Below are positions 1 to 16,855 of a stretch of 64,000 nucleotides of DNA, one piece after another (the stretch's first letter is position 1; every line of letters starts with the position of its first letter). Origin of the DNA: Brachypodium distachyon. Lineage: Eukaryota > Streptophyta > Magnoliopsida > Poales > Poaceae. Under the pieces are notes generated by a model. It worked only from the letters and a program-made list of their open reading frames with translations, was not told where the DNA came from and did not search any database. The DNA lies in contig NC_016131.3 in the NCBI RefSeq assembly GCF_000005505.3, positions 7,461,501-7,525,500 of the forward strand, read 5' to 3'. The translations under genes and the position numbers were made by a program.

Positions 1-3000
1 GTCTCAACATACCGATTCCACACACACACCTTTCAAAAGTGGATGCCGGTAGTGACTTGGTGAACAAATCATCAAGATTTTCACACGACTTAGTATGCAA
101 GACCTTTACCTCGTTCATCTTTTGCAACTCATGTGCATAGAAAAACTTAGGATTTATATGCTTGGTGAGGTTACTCTTCACATAACCCGTTTGTACTTGT
201 GCAACACAAGCTGCATTATCTTCAAAAATAATGGTGGGGGTCTGGACGGTGTTCAGCCCACAGGTCTGCTGAATTTGGCGAACCATCCGTCGAAGCCATA
301 CACACTCACGTGATGCTTCATATAGTGCTATGATTTCCGAGTCGTTCGTCGAAGTCGATATAAGACTTTGCTTTGACGATTTCCATAAAACAGCAGTTCC
401 ACCACATAGAAAAACATATCCAGTCTGAGACTTGGATGTATGCGGGTCCGACAAATACCCTGCATCGGCATAGCCTATCAAAGATAGGTCTTGATTCCTT
501 CTATAAAATAGCCCAAGATCTTTGGTCCCTTGTAGGTACCGAAAGACATCTTTAACACCTTTCCAATGTCGTTTGGTAGGTTCGGAGCTGTACCTAGCCA
601 GCAAATTGACGGTGAACGCAATGTCCGGCCGTGTACAATTCGCGACGTACATGAGTGCTCCAATAGCACTCAGGTAAGGAAATTCTGAACCTAGAACTTC
701 CTCCCCCTCTTCTTTCGGCCTGAAAAGGTCCTTGTATTGCTGTAATGACCGCCCAATCATGTGAGTCTTTGAAGGATATGCCTTGTCAAATCCAAATCTT
801 TCCAACACCTTTTGAGTGTAGGTAGACTGGTGCACTCAAATCCCATCATGGGAATGTTCCAGTTGCAAACCTAGACAGAACTTGATTTTACCCAAATCCT
901 TCATCTCAAATTCCGACTTCAAGTAAGAACTTGCTTCCTCAATATCCTCAGGTGTATCGATGATATTCAAATCATCTATGTACACCGAGATTATACAGAA
1001 TCCATCTTGGTATCGCCGTATAAATACACATGGGCAATCTTCATTGCTCGTGTAGCCCTTTTCATGTAGAAAATCGCTCAGGCGATTATACCACATTCTA
1101 CCCGACTGTTTAAGTCCGTACAGTGACTTCCTGAGTTGAACACTGTATAGATCTCTGTTTGCTCTGTCTTGGTTCGGAACCGGGAGACCATCAGGTATCC
1201 TCATATAAATGTCCGAATCCAAGTTACCATACAGGTAAGCAGTAACAACATCCATCAATTTATTTTTAAGTCCATATTGACTGCCATTGAGATCAAATAT
1301 CTAAAGGTAATTCCATCCATGACTGGGGAGTCGGTTTCCTCATAATCGACCCCAGGTCTTTGAGTAAACCCCTGAGCAACTAACCTTACTTTGTACCGTA
1401 CTATCTCATTATTTTCATTTCTTTTGCGGACAAATACCCACTTATAGCCGACGGGGCGTCGTGGGGAGGGGTTCGACACACAGGTCCAAAAACCTCTCTT
1501 TTGTGCAGAGATAATAATTCGGTAGTTATTGCCTTCTGCCAATCTTTCCAATCCGACCTCTTCTTACAATCAGCGAGCGAGTTAGGCTCGGGGTCAAGAT
1601 CGATGATTGCGACAATTTTTTTAGCAAAGTTTATGTCGACATTAGCAGTCGCTCGGTTTATTGATCCTCCCGTATTAACATAATCTATGGCCATTTCGTC
1701 ATGGGGCGCATCATGTGCATTCTCTTTCTCAACAGGATTTCCCATTCCTGGAGCGAGGTCCTTTAGTTTTTCCGCGCCGATGTGTGCGCTCACATCTCTG
1801 CTGGATGCTTCCACTGTTGGAAGGTTAAAGTCCGGAATTCCTTGCGCTGGAGATTCCGTACTTGTGCCAGGTCTCAATCGGCTCCCCTCACTCTCTCGGG
1901 GCTTTTTAGTAACCGAGTGTGATAAATCCCCCTTGCCCTTTTTCGTCGGGCGTCCCCGAGTACTTGGGATTTGAGGAACCGGATTTCTCGTCCTTTTAGG
2001 CTTTGGACTCGAGCGGGTAGACCCACAGGATCCTTGGGTATCTCTACCCTTTCTGGTACATTGCGCGCAGGCACATGTGATTTTGTCACACTTCTCAAGT
2101 CACTAAAGTGATCAGACAGTTGATTCGCTAAAACATGCAAATCTATTATCTTTTGACTTCTCTATGTGTCTCACTTGTCCGCGGGTCATTTGCGTGGATC
2201 CCCGTGACTTGCCACGTCGATTCTCGACTTTTCTCATCAAGAGGTTGATTTCCTCCCCCTAAAGTCGGGAAGAGATCCTCGTCAAAAATGCAGTCAGCAA
2301 AGCGGGCCGTATCACAGTCTCCTGTCATGGGGTCCAGATACCTGATTATGGACACAGTCTCATAACCAACATATATCCCCGACTTACGGAGCGGTCCCAT
2401 TGCTGATCGCTGAGGGGGTGGTATCGGTACATATACCTGGCAACCGAACCTACGAAGGTGGGAAATTTTCGGTGCCGACCCTTGCGCTAATTGGACAGGT
2501 GAATGGATGTTGTAGGCCGTAGGTCTATACTTGATGAGATTTGCGGCGCGTAACACTGCATGCCCCCAACACGTGGTTGGTAAATTACAACCCAGAAGGA
2601 GTGGTCTGGCAATGAATTTAATCCTCTTAATCAATGCCTCCGCTAGACCATTTTGCGTATGGACATGCGGTACGGAGTGCTCAACCTTAATGCCAAGTGC
2701 CATACAATAATTATCGAACGCTTTTGAAGAAAATTCTCCAGCGTTGTCCATTCGAATAGACTTTATACGATGATCCGAGAAATTATTCCTCATTTGCATG
2801 ATTTGCGACATCAACTTGGCAAAGGCATGGTTCCGTGTAGACAACAAGTTAACACATGACCATTTAGACGAAGCGTCTATGACCACCATGAAGTATCGAA
2901 ACGGCCCCGAAAGGGGTTGAATCGGACCACATATATTCCCTTGGATGCGTTCCAAAAACACAGGGATTTCATCACTCACTTTCAATGGTGATGGTCAAAT

Positions 3001-3607
3001 GATTAATTTCCCCGTCACGCATGCCGAGCACACGAAATCATCATGATTCGGAAATTTTTTAACATTCACCCCACGCCCATTTGAGTTGTTAATTATATTT
3101 CTCATCATTCTAATACTCGGGTGGCCTAGTCTATCATGCCATAAGGAAAATAGTTCAGAGCTTCTAAATATAGTCTTTAAGGTAGTGTACACGGGTGGCG
3201 CTACAATCTTAGTGGAGTAAAGCCCCGTGTCGAATGAAGGGAATTTTTCAACAACATGCTTACCGTGGGCATCACGCTTTGTGATAAGTAGGCACTCTTT
3301 GCCATTATCATCATCGGTCTCCACATGGAGGCCGTTTGCGCGGATTTCCTTAAAACTCAAGAGAGTTCGAGTCGACTCTGGGTACAATAATGCTTCCTCA
3401 ATGAGCAAAGTTGTTCTCATGGGAAGTATGATAGTAGCTCGTCCAGAGCCTACTATTTTTGACTCCCCCTGCGATAGTCATGATACTCCCAGGAGTCTTT
3501 TTAATGGACTCGAAATAACGAGTTTCTCTCAAGATGGTGTTTGTGGTACAACTATCCACAAGGCACGTTTCCTCCATTCGAGCGCCACGTGTTCTAAAAT
3601 ATAGCAT
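1..3607 (-). pseudogene. copia pol remnant (protease, integrase, RT, RNase H)
   Basis: The protease block at 3398-3607 has LVDSCTTNTI where active family members have D-[ST]-G, so the catalytic loop is altered. The pre-integrase block (HDRLGHPSIRMMRNI) is at 2995-3420. The integrase core at 2146-2985 has D in VVIDAS, D in RMDNAGEF and E in QNGLAEAL. RT lies in 836-1551 in two frames, with DVVTAYLYG and YIDD visible. RNase H-like sequence continues from about 835 to the left edge, including a terminal region ending near an SKSLPAS-type motif around 40-60. Stops or frame changes occur near 3400, 2990, 2145, 1255 and 835. The pieces are recognisable, but the polyprotein is not continuous. Confidence 0.88.
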
Positions 3608-3838
3608 CTAATTAATTAATGAAGCGAGGAAGTAGCAACATAATTAGGTAAATGCGACATACATTTCAAAACATAACAAGCCATCAATATTAATAAAGGA
3701 ATTAATGAATGAATTCAACATCCAATCGCCATAAAACCAATATGTTTTGCTCTCATAGAGCTTACAATAAACCGATTATTCAAATGTATCAAATGTATGG
3801 AAACACACCACCATGCAAATATAAAGGAATAAAGCAAG

Positions 3839-4894
3839 CTAGGTAGCCATGAGACCGTTGACCTCAAACGCAATGTCATTTGCGGTCACATCATCCATGG
3901 TGAAAAGTGCTGCAGTGTCTCCCAAGTCCAGACCAAATGGAGGATTCCCCGAGGGCTCAACATCCATCGGTGTGGTGGTGTTAGTAGTGGATGCCTGTAA
4001 CATCGCCAAGGATGGCGGCGTAGGGATCATCTGTGGCGGCGCCACTTGGGGCGCCACAGATCTCCCCCCCCCCCTTAGATGGTGAGGTTGGCCTCATGTG
4101 CCTTCCTCTCCTTATAAGCATCCGCTACGTGCTGAGGTGCGCGACATTCGCGGGAATAATGAGACTTCCCGCCGCACCTAAAACACACTTGGGGCCCCTT
4201 TGGCACCTTGGCCTCCTTCTTGTCCTTCCCTGCCTTCTTGCCCCTCTTCTTCTTGAGGGGCTTGCGGATTTTGAAAGCGTTGGCCTGCACTTCTGGGCGC
4301 GCACTAGCCCCAGTGGTTGCACGACAAAATTCTTTTTGAGAACCTCGTCATGCGCCTCAGCCACTTGGAGGATGTCGATTAGCTCAGAATATTCCTTATA
4401 GTTCACCTGCTGATAACTCCGGGAGGACTGCACGGCATCCGAATGAAAGGTTGAGAGAGTCTTCTCAATCTTCTGGCTATCGGTGACTATAACACCGCAT
4501 AGCTGAAGACGAGTACAAATTCGGTGTAAAGCCGAGTTGTACTCACCAACGGATCGAAATCCGCAAACCTCAACCGGGCCCATTCCGCGTCTGCCTGGGG
4601 CTGGGTGGAGTACTTCAGTCTTTCGAACCGGCGTTTGAGTGCGGTCCATAAGGCTAAGGCACTCCCCTCAGCCATGTACTCAATCTTGAGTGTGGCGCAG
4701 AGGTGGTGGCGTAGGAAGTGCAAAGCCTGGGCATTCTCAGCCGACGTGGCGGCAGGGGCACGTTTGCCACCCAAGCCAATCGGGCTCAAGAGTTGTTTAC
4801 CCTTGAGCCAGATTTCCACATCAGTTGCCCATGCAAGGTAGTTACCACCATGCTGTGCAAGTTCGTCAAACTCGCGCTTGGTGATTGCCGACAT
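3839..4894 (-). pseudogene. copia gag remnant, split over three frames
   Basis: The start at 4894 gives the typical plant copia gag opening (MSAITKREFDELAQHGGNYL). The gag helical core follows to about 4560, after which the homology moves to another frame (about 4125-4560) and again to a third (about 4075-4290). The third frame carries a lysine-rich linker and a zinc knuckle, CFRCGGKSHYSREC, which matches CX2CX4HX4C. A proline-rich tail lies at 3839-4057. At least two frameshifts separate these blocks. The family role is nucleocapsid formation and packaging of element RNA; this copy is broken. Confidence 0.85.
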
Positions 4895-5944
4895 CTGCAA
4901 ATATGCATGATTCCATTTAGATTCCAATGCATAATTGCGATGAAAATACATTTGTGGTTTAATGTGGTGTTCCAATATTAAAAACATGTGATTCTATGCT
5001 TCATAATACGATTAAAAGTGTTTGAACAATTAATCTACAGCATCAAAAAGCACTAAATAAAAGCATGTTAATATTAATGGCATGTTAAGCAAGTGCAAAG
5101 GGCAAAAAAATTGCCCAAAAAGCACATTCCCAAAGCAAATTTAGCCTAATTATGCGATTTTAGATAAAACAGATAGTTCCAGAGACATATATGCAAAATA
5201 ACACAACAGGGATAAAATGCATGAAATTTACTGAAACGTCCCGGACTAAAACGCAAAATTCCTGGCCCAAGATGCATTTTGGGTTGCCAGCCCATTTCCC
5301 CTTTTTTTTAGCCAAAAAAGGGCCCATCCTGCGCGGCCCAGCTGGGCCAGCCGCGCCAGCCCCTAGGGTTTCCCTTGGGCGGCGGCCAGCGCACCGCCGC
5401 AGCGGCTAGTGCCCCGAGCAGCGGCGGCTCGCGCGCCCGGGTCAGCAGGGGCCTGCGCGCACGCGGCGGCGGCTGGCCGGACAGTGGCAACGCGCGCTCC
5501 TGAGGCGGCGGCGGCCCGCGATCGAGGCTGCGGCAGCCGGCGCACTGGCGGTGGCGGCGCTCGCGCTCGGAGGCAGCGGTGGCGGCACTCGCGGTGGGAA
5601 AAATTGGGCGGCACGGCTCGCGGCCATTCATGGCTGCAGTGGCCGGCGGTGCGACGCTCGACGGCGTGGCACCGTCTCCCCCAAAAATTGGTCAACAAGT
5701 CTCTCATGCGGCAAGATCTATCGGCAATTGTGCCGGCGACTTGGTTAGCAAGCGACCCGCGAGGAAAATCCAATCTTGAGGTGAAATACAACAAAACGAA
5801 ACTAATTGCAAAAACGGAATCGTAACGCAGAGAGAAATCCATTTTTGCAATAAAATTTCAGATCCAATACCTCCGTGATTTTTGTCAAGAGCCTGCTTGG
5901 GTAGGCTCGATGAAGGCTCGGGGTAGAATCTCGTGCTGATAACG

Positions 5945-6153
5945 TGTTGTGCAACTCCTGCCGGCTGGCCGGTCCCGAGGTTGCACACTAAGATCGTAGT
6001 CGAACACACACACAATCACGAAATACAGTAAAGTAGATGAACAGCATGAAGTAGAAAAGAACAAGAGCTCTTTATTAATTTATGATCTCAAATGTACGTA
6101 AAGGGGTAGCCTCGTCTCCTTTATATATGTTCAATGTATAAGAGGACACAACA
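5945..6153 (-). repeat. 5' LTR of the copia element (209 bp)
   Basis: The boundaries are a 7-bp inverted pair, TGTTGTG at 5945-5951 and CACAACA at 6147-6153, which gives the usual TG...CA ends. On the minus strand a TATATAAAGG-like TATA box sits near 6117-6127 and an AATAAA polyadenylation motif near 6069-6074, in the order expected for U3 then R. Directly inside the LTR (about 5930-5944) is a TTATCAGCACG motif where the primer-binding site should be. It resembles an internal stretch of initiator tRNA-Met rather than the common tRNA 3'-end match. The partner LTR is off-window, so the boundaries are inferred from motifs rather than from aligned LTRs. Confidence 0.7.
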
Positions 6154-6833
6154 AACTATTAAGTGGAAAAACGAGTCAACAAAGGACTGGGAGGCGCAGG
6201 ACTCGGTGGCCACACCGCCCTGTCGTTGGTTCCTCGACATGTAGAACCGATTTGGTTTCTTCTTCCATTCCATGCCACGAGTCACAGGCAGAGCGGCCAG
6301 AGGGCGCTGTCCACCAAAGAAACGATTGCTTTCCACACAAGACACAATCTCTGGATGATTGTGTTTTTAATAAAGCCCGGCAGTGCCGCGTTTGACGCGG
6401 AACGGGAAAGAAATGGAGGGTGTTTGATGTTTCCTTTTTAAAGGCAGCAGATTAATTACGAAATGAAGACCTTCCTTTGTGAGGCAGCAGGTTTTACACC
6501 TGAGCAGCATTTGGGTCACCGGCCGAAAACCGAGTCTGCACCTGAGCCCCTGGCCGACAGTGGGGCCTATTCTCAGTTTTTTTTTTTGAGGCCGGCCTAT
6601 TCTCAGTTCTACAGCACATTTTGAATGCACAAATTTGCGATATGACCAATAATTAATGCAATAGTCTTTCATTTTCCCAAAGAATGTCCTGTCTACTAAT
6701 TTGAAGGTTTAACTTTGAGTAACAATTAAACTAATAATGTGGGTCACGTGGTATAGAAATTATATCGTTTTGATTCGTATCTGAAAAAGAAGTTCAGTGA
6801 TATAAAATTTATAACACGCAATCCATATAGTAT

Positions 6834-6966
6834 TACTACTTCCTCTGTCCAACAAAACATGTCTCAAGGTTGTTAAAATTTGGATGTATCTAAACATGAC
6901 TTAGTGTATAGATGCATTCAAATTTGATCAAAGTTGAGACATCCTTTGTTGGACGGAGGGAGTAGT
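6834..6966. mobile_element. Stowaway MITE (133 bp)
   Basis: The ends are an imperfect inverted repeat, TACTACTTCCTCTGTCCAAC at the left and its near-complement GTTGGACGGAGGGAGTAGTA at the right, flanked by TA. The interior is AT-rich and self-complementary and has no ORF. The termini match the Tc1/mariner-derived Stowaway group of grasses. Its interior differs from the 117-bp copies elsewhere in the window. Confidence 0.85.
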
Positions 6967-7046
6967 ATAATTGAAGGTTGAAGTTAGACATAAAAATGTG
7001 TGAACGACATCCTTATGAAAAGTAGAAAATAATACTTAAATTATGT

Positions 7047-7285
7047 TACTATCTTCGTTCAACAATAGTCGGCATATTAGTTTGGCTTTGACCGACGCTC
7101 TAACCTAGAGTTGCTCCACAAATATATAATTATATGGCATAAAACTGATATCATTGTATTCGTATTCAAAAGTACTTGCTTATGGTTATGATTTAGATTC
7201 ACAATAGTCCCATATAAATGAAGTAACTTTTGATCAAAACATTGGTCAACCGAAATCTAATATGCCCCTATAGTTGGTCTTTGTA
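7047..7285. mobile_element. Degenerate MITE, about 240 bp
   Basis: The left arm (7047-7095) and right arm (7235-7285) are inverted copies of each other. Each contains a CAACAATAG-like start, a TAATATGCC-like core and a GGTCAA segment, with about one mismatch in five. The size, AT-rich interior and lack of an ORF fit a non-autonomous DNA element, probably Stowaway-like. The ends are too eroded for a firm family call. Confidence 0.6.
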
Positions 7286-8103
7286 TTAAAGGGCGCTACT
7301 TCTACCTTTTTGCAAGCCCAAGGCCAGATGCCAGCGCTGCTAGTTTGTTTGGCATGCAACGAAATCATCATACATGTATCATCCTTCTTCTTCTCAAAAA
7401 TAAAAAGCATCCTTCTATGTAATTCATAACATAGACTTTTTTTTAACCAGGGTTCGTAACATCAGGTTCATATTCAGAAGCAACTTTGTTGTCATTGTTA
7501 ATAAAATGTTATGCAAAAGATAAGAATATCTCCTGCAGCGCGCCTCATGCGAACCGTTTGCAGAACTTGAGTAGTGGCCTCAAGCCCACACTAGGCCCGT
7601 GCCCGCAAGGCCCGATTGTTGTGTTTTGCGATGTAATTGTACCTGTTGACACTAGGGTATTAGATCTGGCATGACTGCCAAAGTACGATTTGCATCTCGA
7701 AGCCTAGAGAAGTCATTGAAACAAAATCCGGCCACGAGGCTGTTTAGCAAAACTACTGTGGACTCGTCGCGGTTGGACACGTCCAGAAAAATAATACGCT
7801 TAAAACCAAAGCGCCTAGGCACAGTAAGCAACAATTTCCAAACTTCCTTCAGCATAGACTACCAATAACAGTCTTACATCATAGCCTGCCTTGGAAGGAG
7901 GCACGAGCTTAAAGTTAGAAAGAACATAGCTCGCCAAAAGATCAGTTCTAATCTAGTAGGGTGACGACGCCGGGTGGATAGTTACTTAGGGAGGCTAATA
8001 TATTGTTGTTACGAAACATCGGCTAATTCCCGGTGAACAAGCCGAAGCACCGAAAAAGAGAGGCGTCGTCACTCGTCACTACAGTGCTGGGCTGGGACAG
8101 GTC

Positions 8104-14388
<6,285 letters not shown>

Positions 14389-16855
14389 AAGTGACCACCA
14401 GATTAAGCCCTAACGAAATGGCACCCAACTCAGCAACCATACATGAAACCCTAGACCCTAAGTAGCAAATCGAAACGCTATAGGTTGCAAGGAATCGGCA
14501 AAAAAAAAATCACATGCTCCTGAGATTCAAAGAAGCCCAAACAAAAGTCTATTCCTCGACAGGAGACAAAAAACGGAAGAACAAACAAAAAAATACTAGT
14601 TCACCGAAGAAAAATCCGATCCCCTTTCCGGTGAGTGCAGCCGTGAACAAGAAAAAAGGTCGGGAATAATCGTACCTGTCAAGTTCCCTTCGCAAGAACA
14701 ATGGAGAAATTAATCGGAAACAGAGAAAATGCTGGGGAAGCGAAGAAATGGCCAGGGGGTAGAGGAACAGGCGAGAGTGGCCCTAAATATTTTTAGAAGG
14801 CGGCGCGGGCGCCCAGGAGGGGAGGGAGAGTGTGGTTTGCAAGCGGGAAAGTGAGAGGAGATAGAGAAACTTAAGGGCCTTGCCAGTGGGAACCTTTTAC
14901 GGAACTGCCACCAGGGTTATCTCTCCATGAGCAGGCCAGACCCACCAGGGGGGCATCTCGGTAATTTCGTGCCACTACGGCCATTCAAAATCTGTGTTCG
15001 TGCACGAGCTTGAGTTCTGAACTTGCAGAGATACAAGAACCGCGGTCTCAGCTGACATCGCAGGTCCACATATTGAGGTCCCACCTGTCAGCGGAACGCG
15101 GTGATTCTGGAAGATGTCCAGGTAAAAAAAAAAACGGGGAGGCATGGGCAAGGCTGCTGCCTCGATCCCTGCAGAGGTACGGAGCGATCCCGTAGATGCA
15201 CCCGGTCCGCTGGGTTCTGTCGGGTCCTTCCCGTAGGTCTTGTGCTGGTCCACGGGGGAACCGGTCTACGTAGCTGGGAGGGCGCAGCTGGTGCGGGCCT
15301 TGTGCTGCTAGAGTGGCAAGTCATTGGTTGGGCCAGCTGGGAACAACAACGGTGTGGAGGCGTTTAAATTGCTTTGCCTTTTTGTTCGCTTCGGTGGCTG
15401 CGTGCACGGTTATTTATTTTTCGACCGTTGGAAGGTCGTGGCAGGCCAGAAGGATTTTTTTCACGCGCACGGTTCGGGATCTACGGTAGATTTCCTAGCA
15501 GTACGTGACTTTTGCTTTGAGCGCGTATCAAACTTCCATAAGTTTGACTTTGAACAAAATTAGAAGTTCAGTTTGTATTATTAAGAGGCACAGTCAGAAA
15601 AAAACGGCCGCAAAATAGAACAGCAGAGCATCAGTCACGAAACCACGGAAAACCACGCAAAAGAAAGATTGTCAATTCTTTAACGTGATTTGCAACGGGA
15701 TCCCCACCTGATAGAAAAAACCTCCTGCCTAGTCGCCACCCAGCGCCGATCCAATCTATCACATCTCCCGGCCAGCTGGCCGGGGAACGACGTCCCTTCT
15801 TCTACGTTTTGGTGGTACAATAGGTCTTCAAAAATTAGGTTTTGGTCAACCGGTAGCCGATCTATGGTGGTGATGGCGGCATTGCGCGGGTCAAGAATAA
15901 GGTTTTCCCGACTCCTCGTCCACCTCGTCGACGGCGATCCTGCCGGTGGCGTTGAGGAGTGCGAGACGGTTGGTCGCTACTCTTCCGGAGTGATGGATTT
16001 GGTTTTGTGTTTGTACTTTGCAGGTCATCTGCGCGTATCGGTTTATTGGTTTCTTTTCCGATCGATGAGTCTCGGTCAGCTTCGACCTCATCATGGAGTT
16101 TGTGCGGTCAGGTCTTCTCGGATCCGTCTGGCCGGATCTGGGATGGTCATCCAACCCCCTTCGTCGTTCCTTCTCCGGGACGGTGGTCTTTTCCTGAGCA
16201 CTGTCACTGGCGTCTTCTGGTTCCGACCGGCGACTTTTTGACTGCTACGTCAACAACGTTTTTCTGATTCCGACGTGATTTGGAGGTCCAGATGCAGCAT
16301 CGAGCTTAACTCACGGCGTGCCACCGGCAAGTGCAGGAGGAAGATAATGGCGTTTACTTACAAGAACTTGCGTGTAATTTTCTTTTACTTTCAAGATGGT
16401 TCTATAAGGGTTGATTGATTTTATATGGCCTTGGCCTTGTCGGAAAAAAAAGAGGCACTGTCGAAAAACAGTAGTTACTTCATCGGTTGGAATTTTTTCC
16501 ACTGTTTCTTTTGCCGTGAATAACCTGCTGATTGTTGTTTCGTTTGTCAAAAAGAAGTCTTCATCTGGCTGGTTCAGTCTACGCAGATGATGTCAACATG
16601 GTTCAATCATACACACATTACTCGGAAGAAATCACGTTCAAAGCGAAAATGGTGAAAAAAATAAATCATATTCTTCTACGAAGGTGATTTTTTTCATCGA
16701 AAACGTCATGGAGATCATCATACATTCATACGGTACACTTCTACAAGAATGCTACAGCAACAACAGAGCTTATGCCTGACTGGTTTGAGGTGTGCTTCTA
16801 AAAGAACGGGGCACGCAGATAGAGCACGAGGTGACGACAGGTTTACCTCGTCAAC
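14389..16855. other. Spacer between DDM1 5' end and SWI3D 3' end
   Basis: Positions 14389-14900 should hold the DDM1 promoter and 5' UTR; a possible non-coding 5' exon boundary (CAGGTACG on the minus strand) lies near 14670-14685. The LINE-like insertion at 15606-16449 fills much of the rest. The remaining sequence, including the moderately GC-rich 15000-15400 part, has only overlapping ORFs with no recognisable family. I see no other gene. Confidence 0.55.
15583..16469 (+). mobile_element. 5'-truncated LINE-like insertion with target-site duplication
   Basis: The direct repeats AAGAGGCACAGTC (from 15583) and AAGAGGCACTGTC (from 16450) differ at one base and bracket about 845 bp. The 3' end on the plus strand reads GGCCTTGTCGGAAAAAAA, a short A tail directly before the second repeat, as target-primed reverse transcription leaves. 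No reverse transcriptase is encoded, so this would be a 3' UTR-sized piece. It could also be a retroposed copy of another transcript. The A tail and repeats are seen; the LINE assignment is inference. Confidence 0.6.

Larger units (their letters stand above)
1..6153 (-). mobile_element. Decayed Ty1-copia LTR retrotransposon, 3' end outside window
   Basis: Read on the minus strand, the element runs from a 5' LTR at 5945-6153 through a roughly 1-kb leader, gag, protease, integrase and reverse transcriptase to RNase H, which the left window edge cuts. The order PR-INT-RT-RH is that of Ty1-copia (Pseudoviridae). Gag begins about 4894, and a CCHC knuckle is read near 4100-4200. The integrase shows its D, D and E residues within 2146-2985, and RT carries YIDD near 940-960. 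Coding potential is split over many frames with internal stops, so this copy should not encode working proteins. The 3' LTR must lie left of position 1. An intact internal region is not visible anywhere in the window. Confidence 0.93.
6154..8103. other. Gene-free spacer with two MITEs and short insertion scars
   Basis: No coding region or RNA gene was recognised between the copia LTR and the end of the DDM1 coding sequence. The spacer holds a Stowaway MITE (6834-6966), a longer degenerate MITE (7047-7285) and two tiny inserts flanked by direct repeats (6564-6608 and 7380-7416). The part next to 8103 should include the DDM1 3' UTR, but no clear polyadenylation site was assigned. Confidence 0.6.

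Noticed and set aside
5300..5842. Several long overlapping ORFs on both strands
   Set aside because: They lie in the GC-rich leader of the copia element. All frames are open because of composition, and none matches a known domain.
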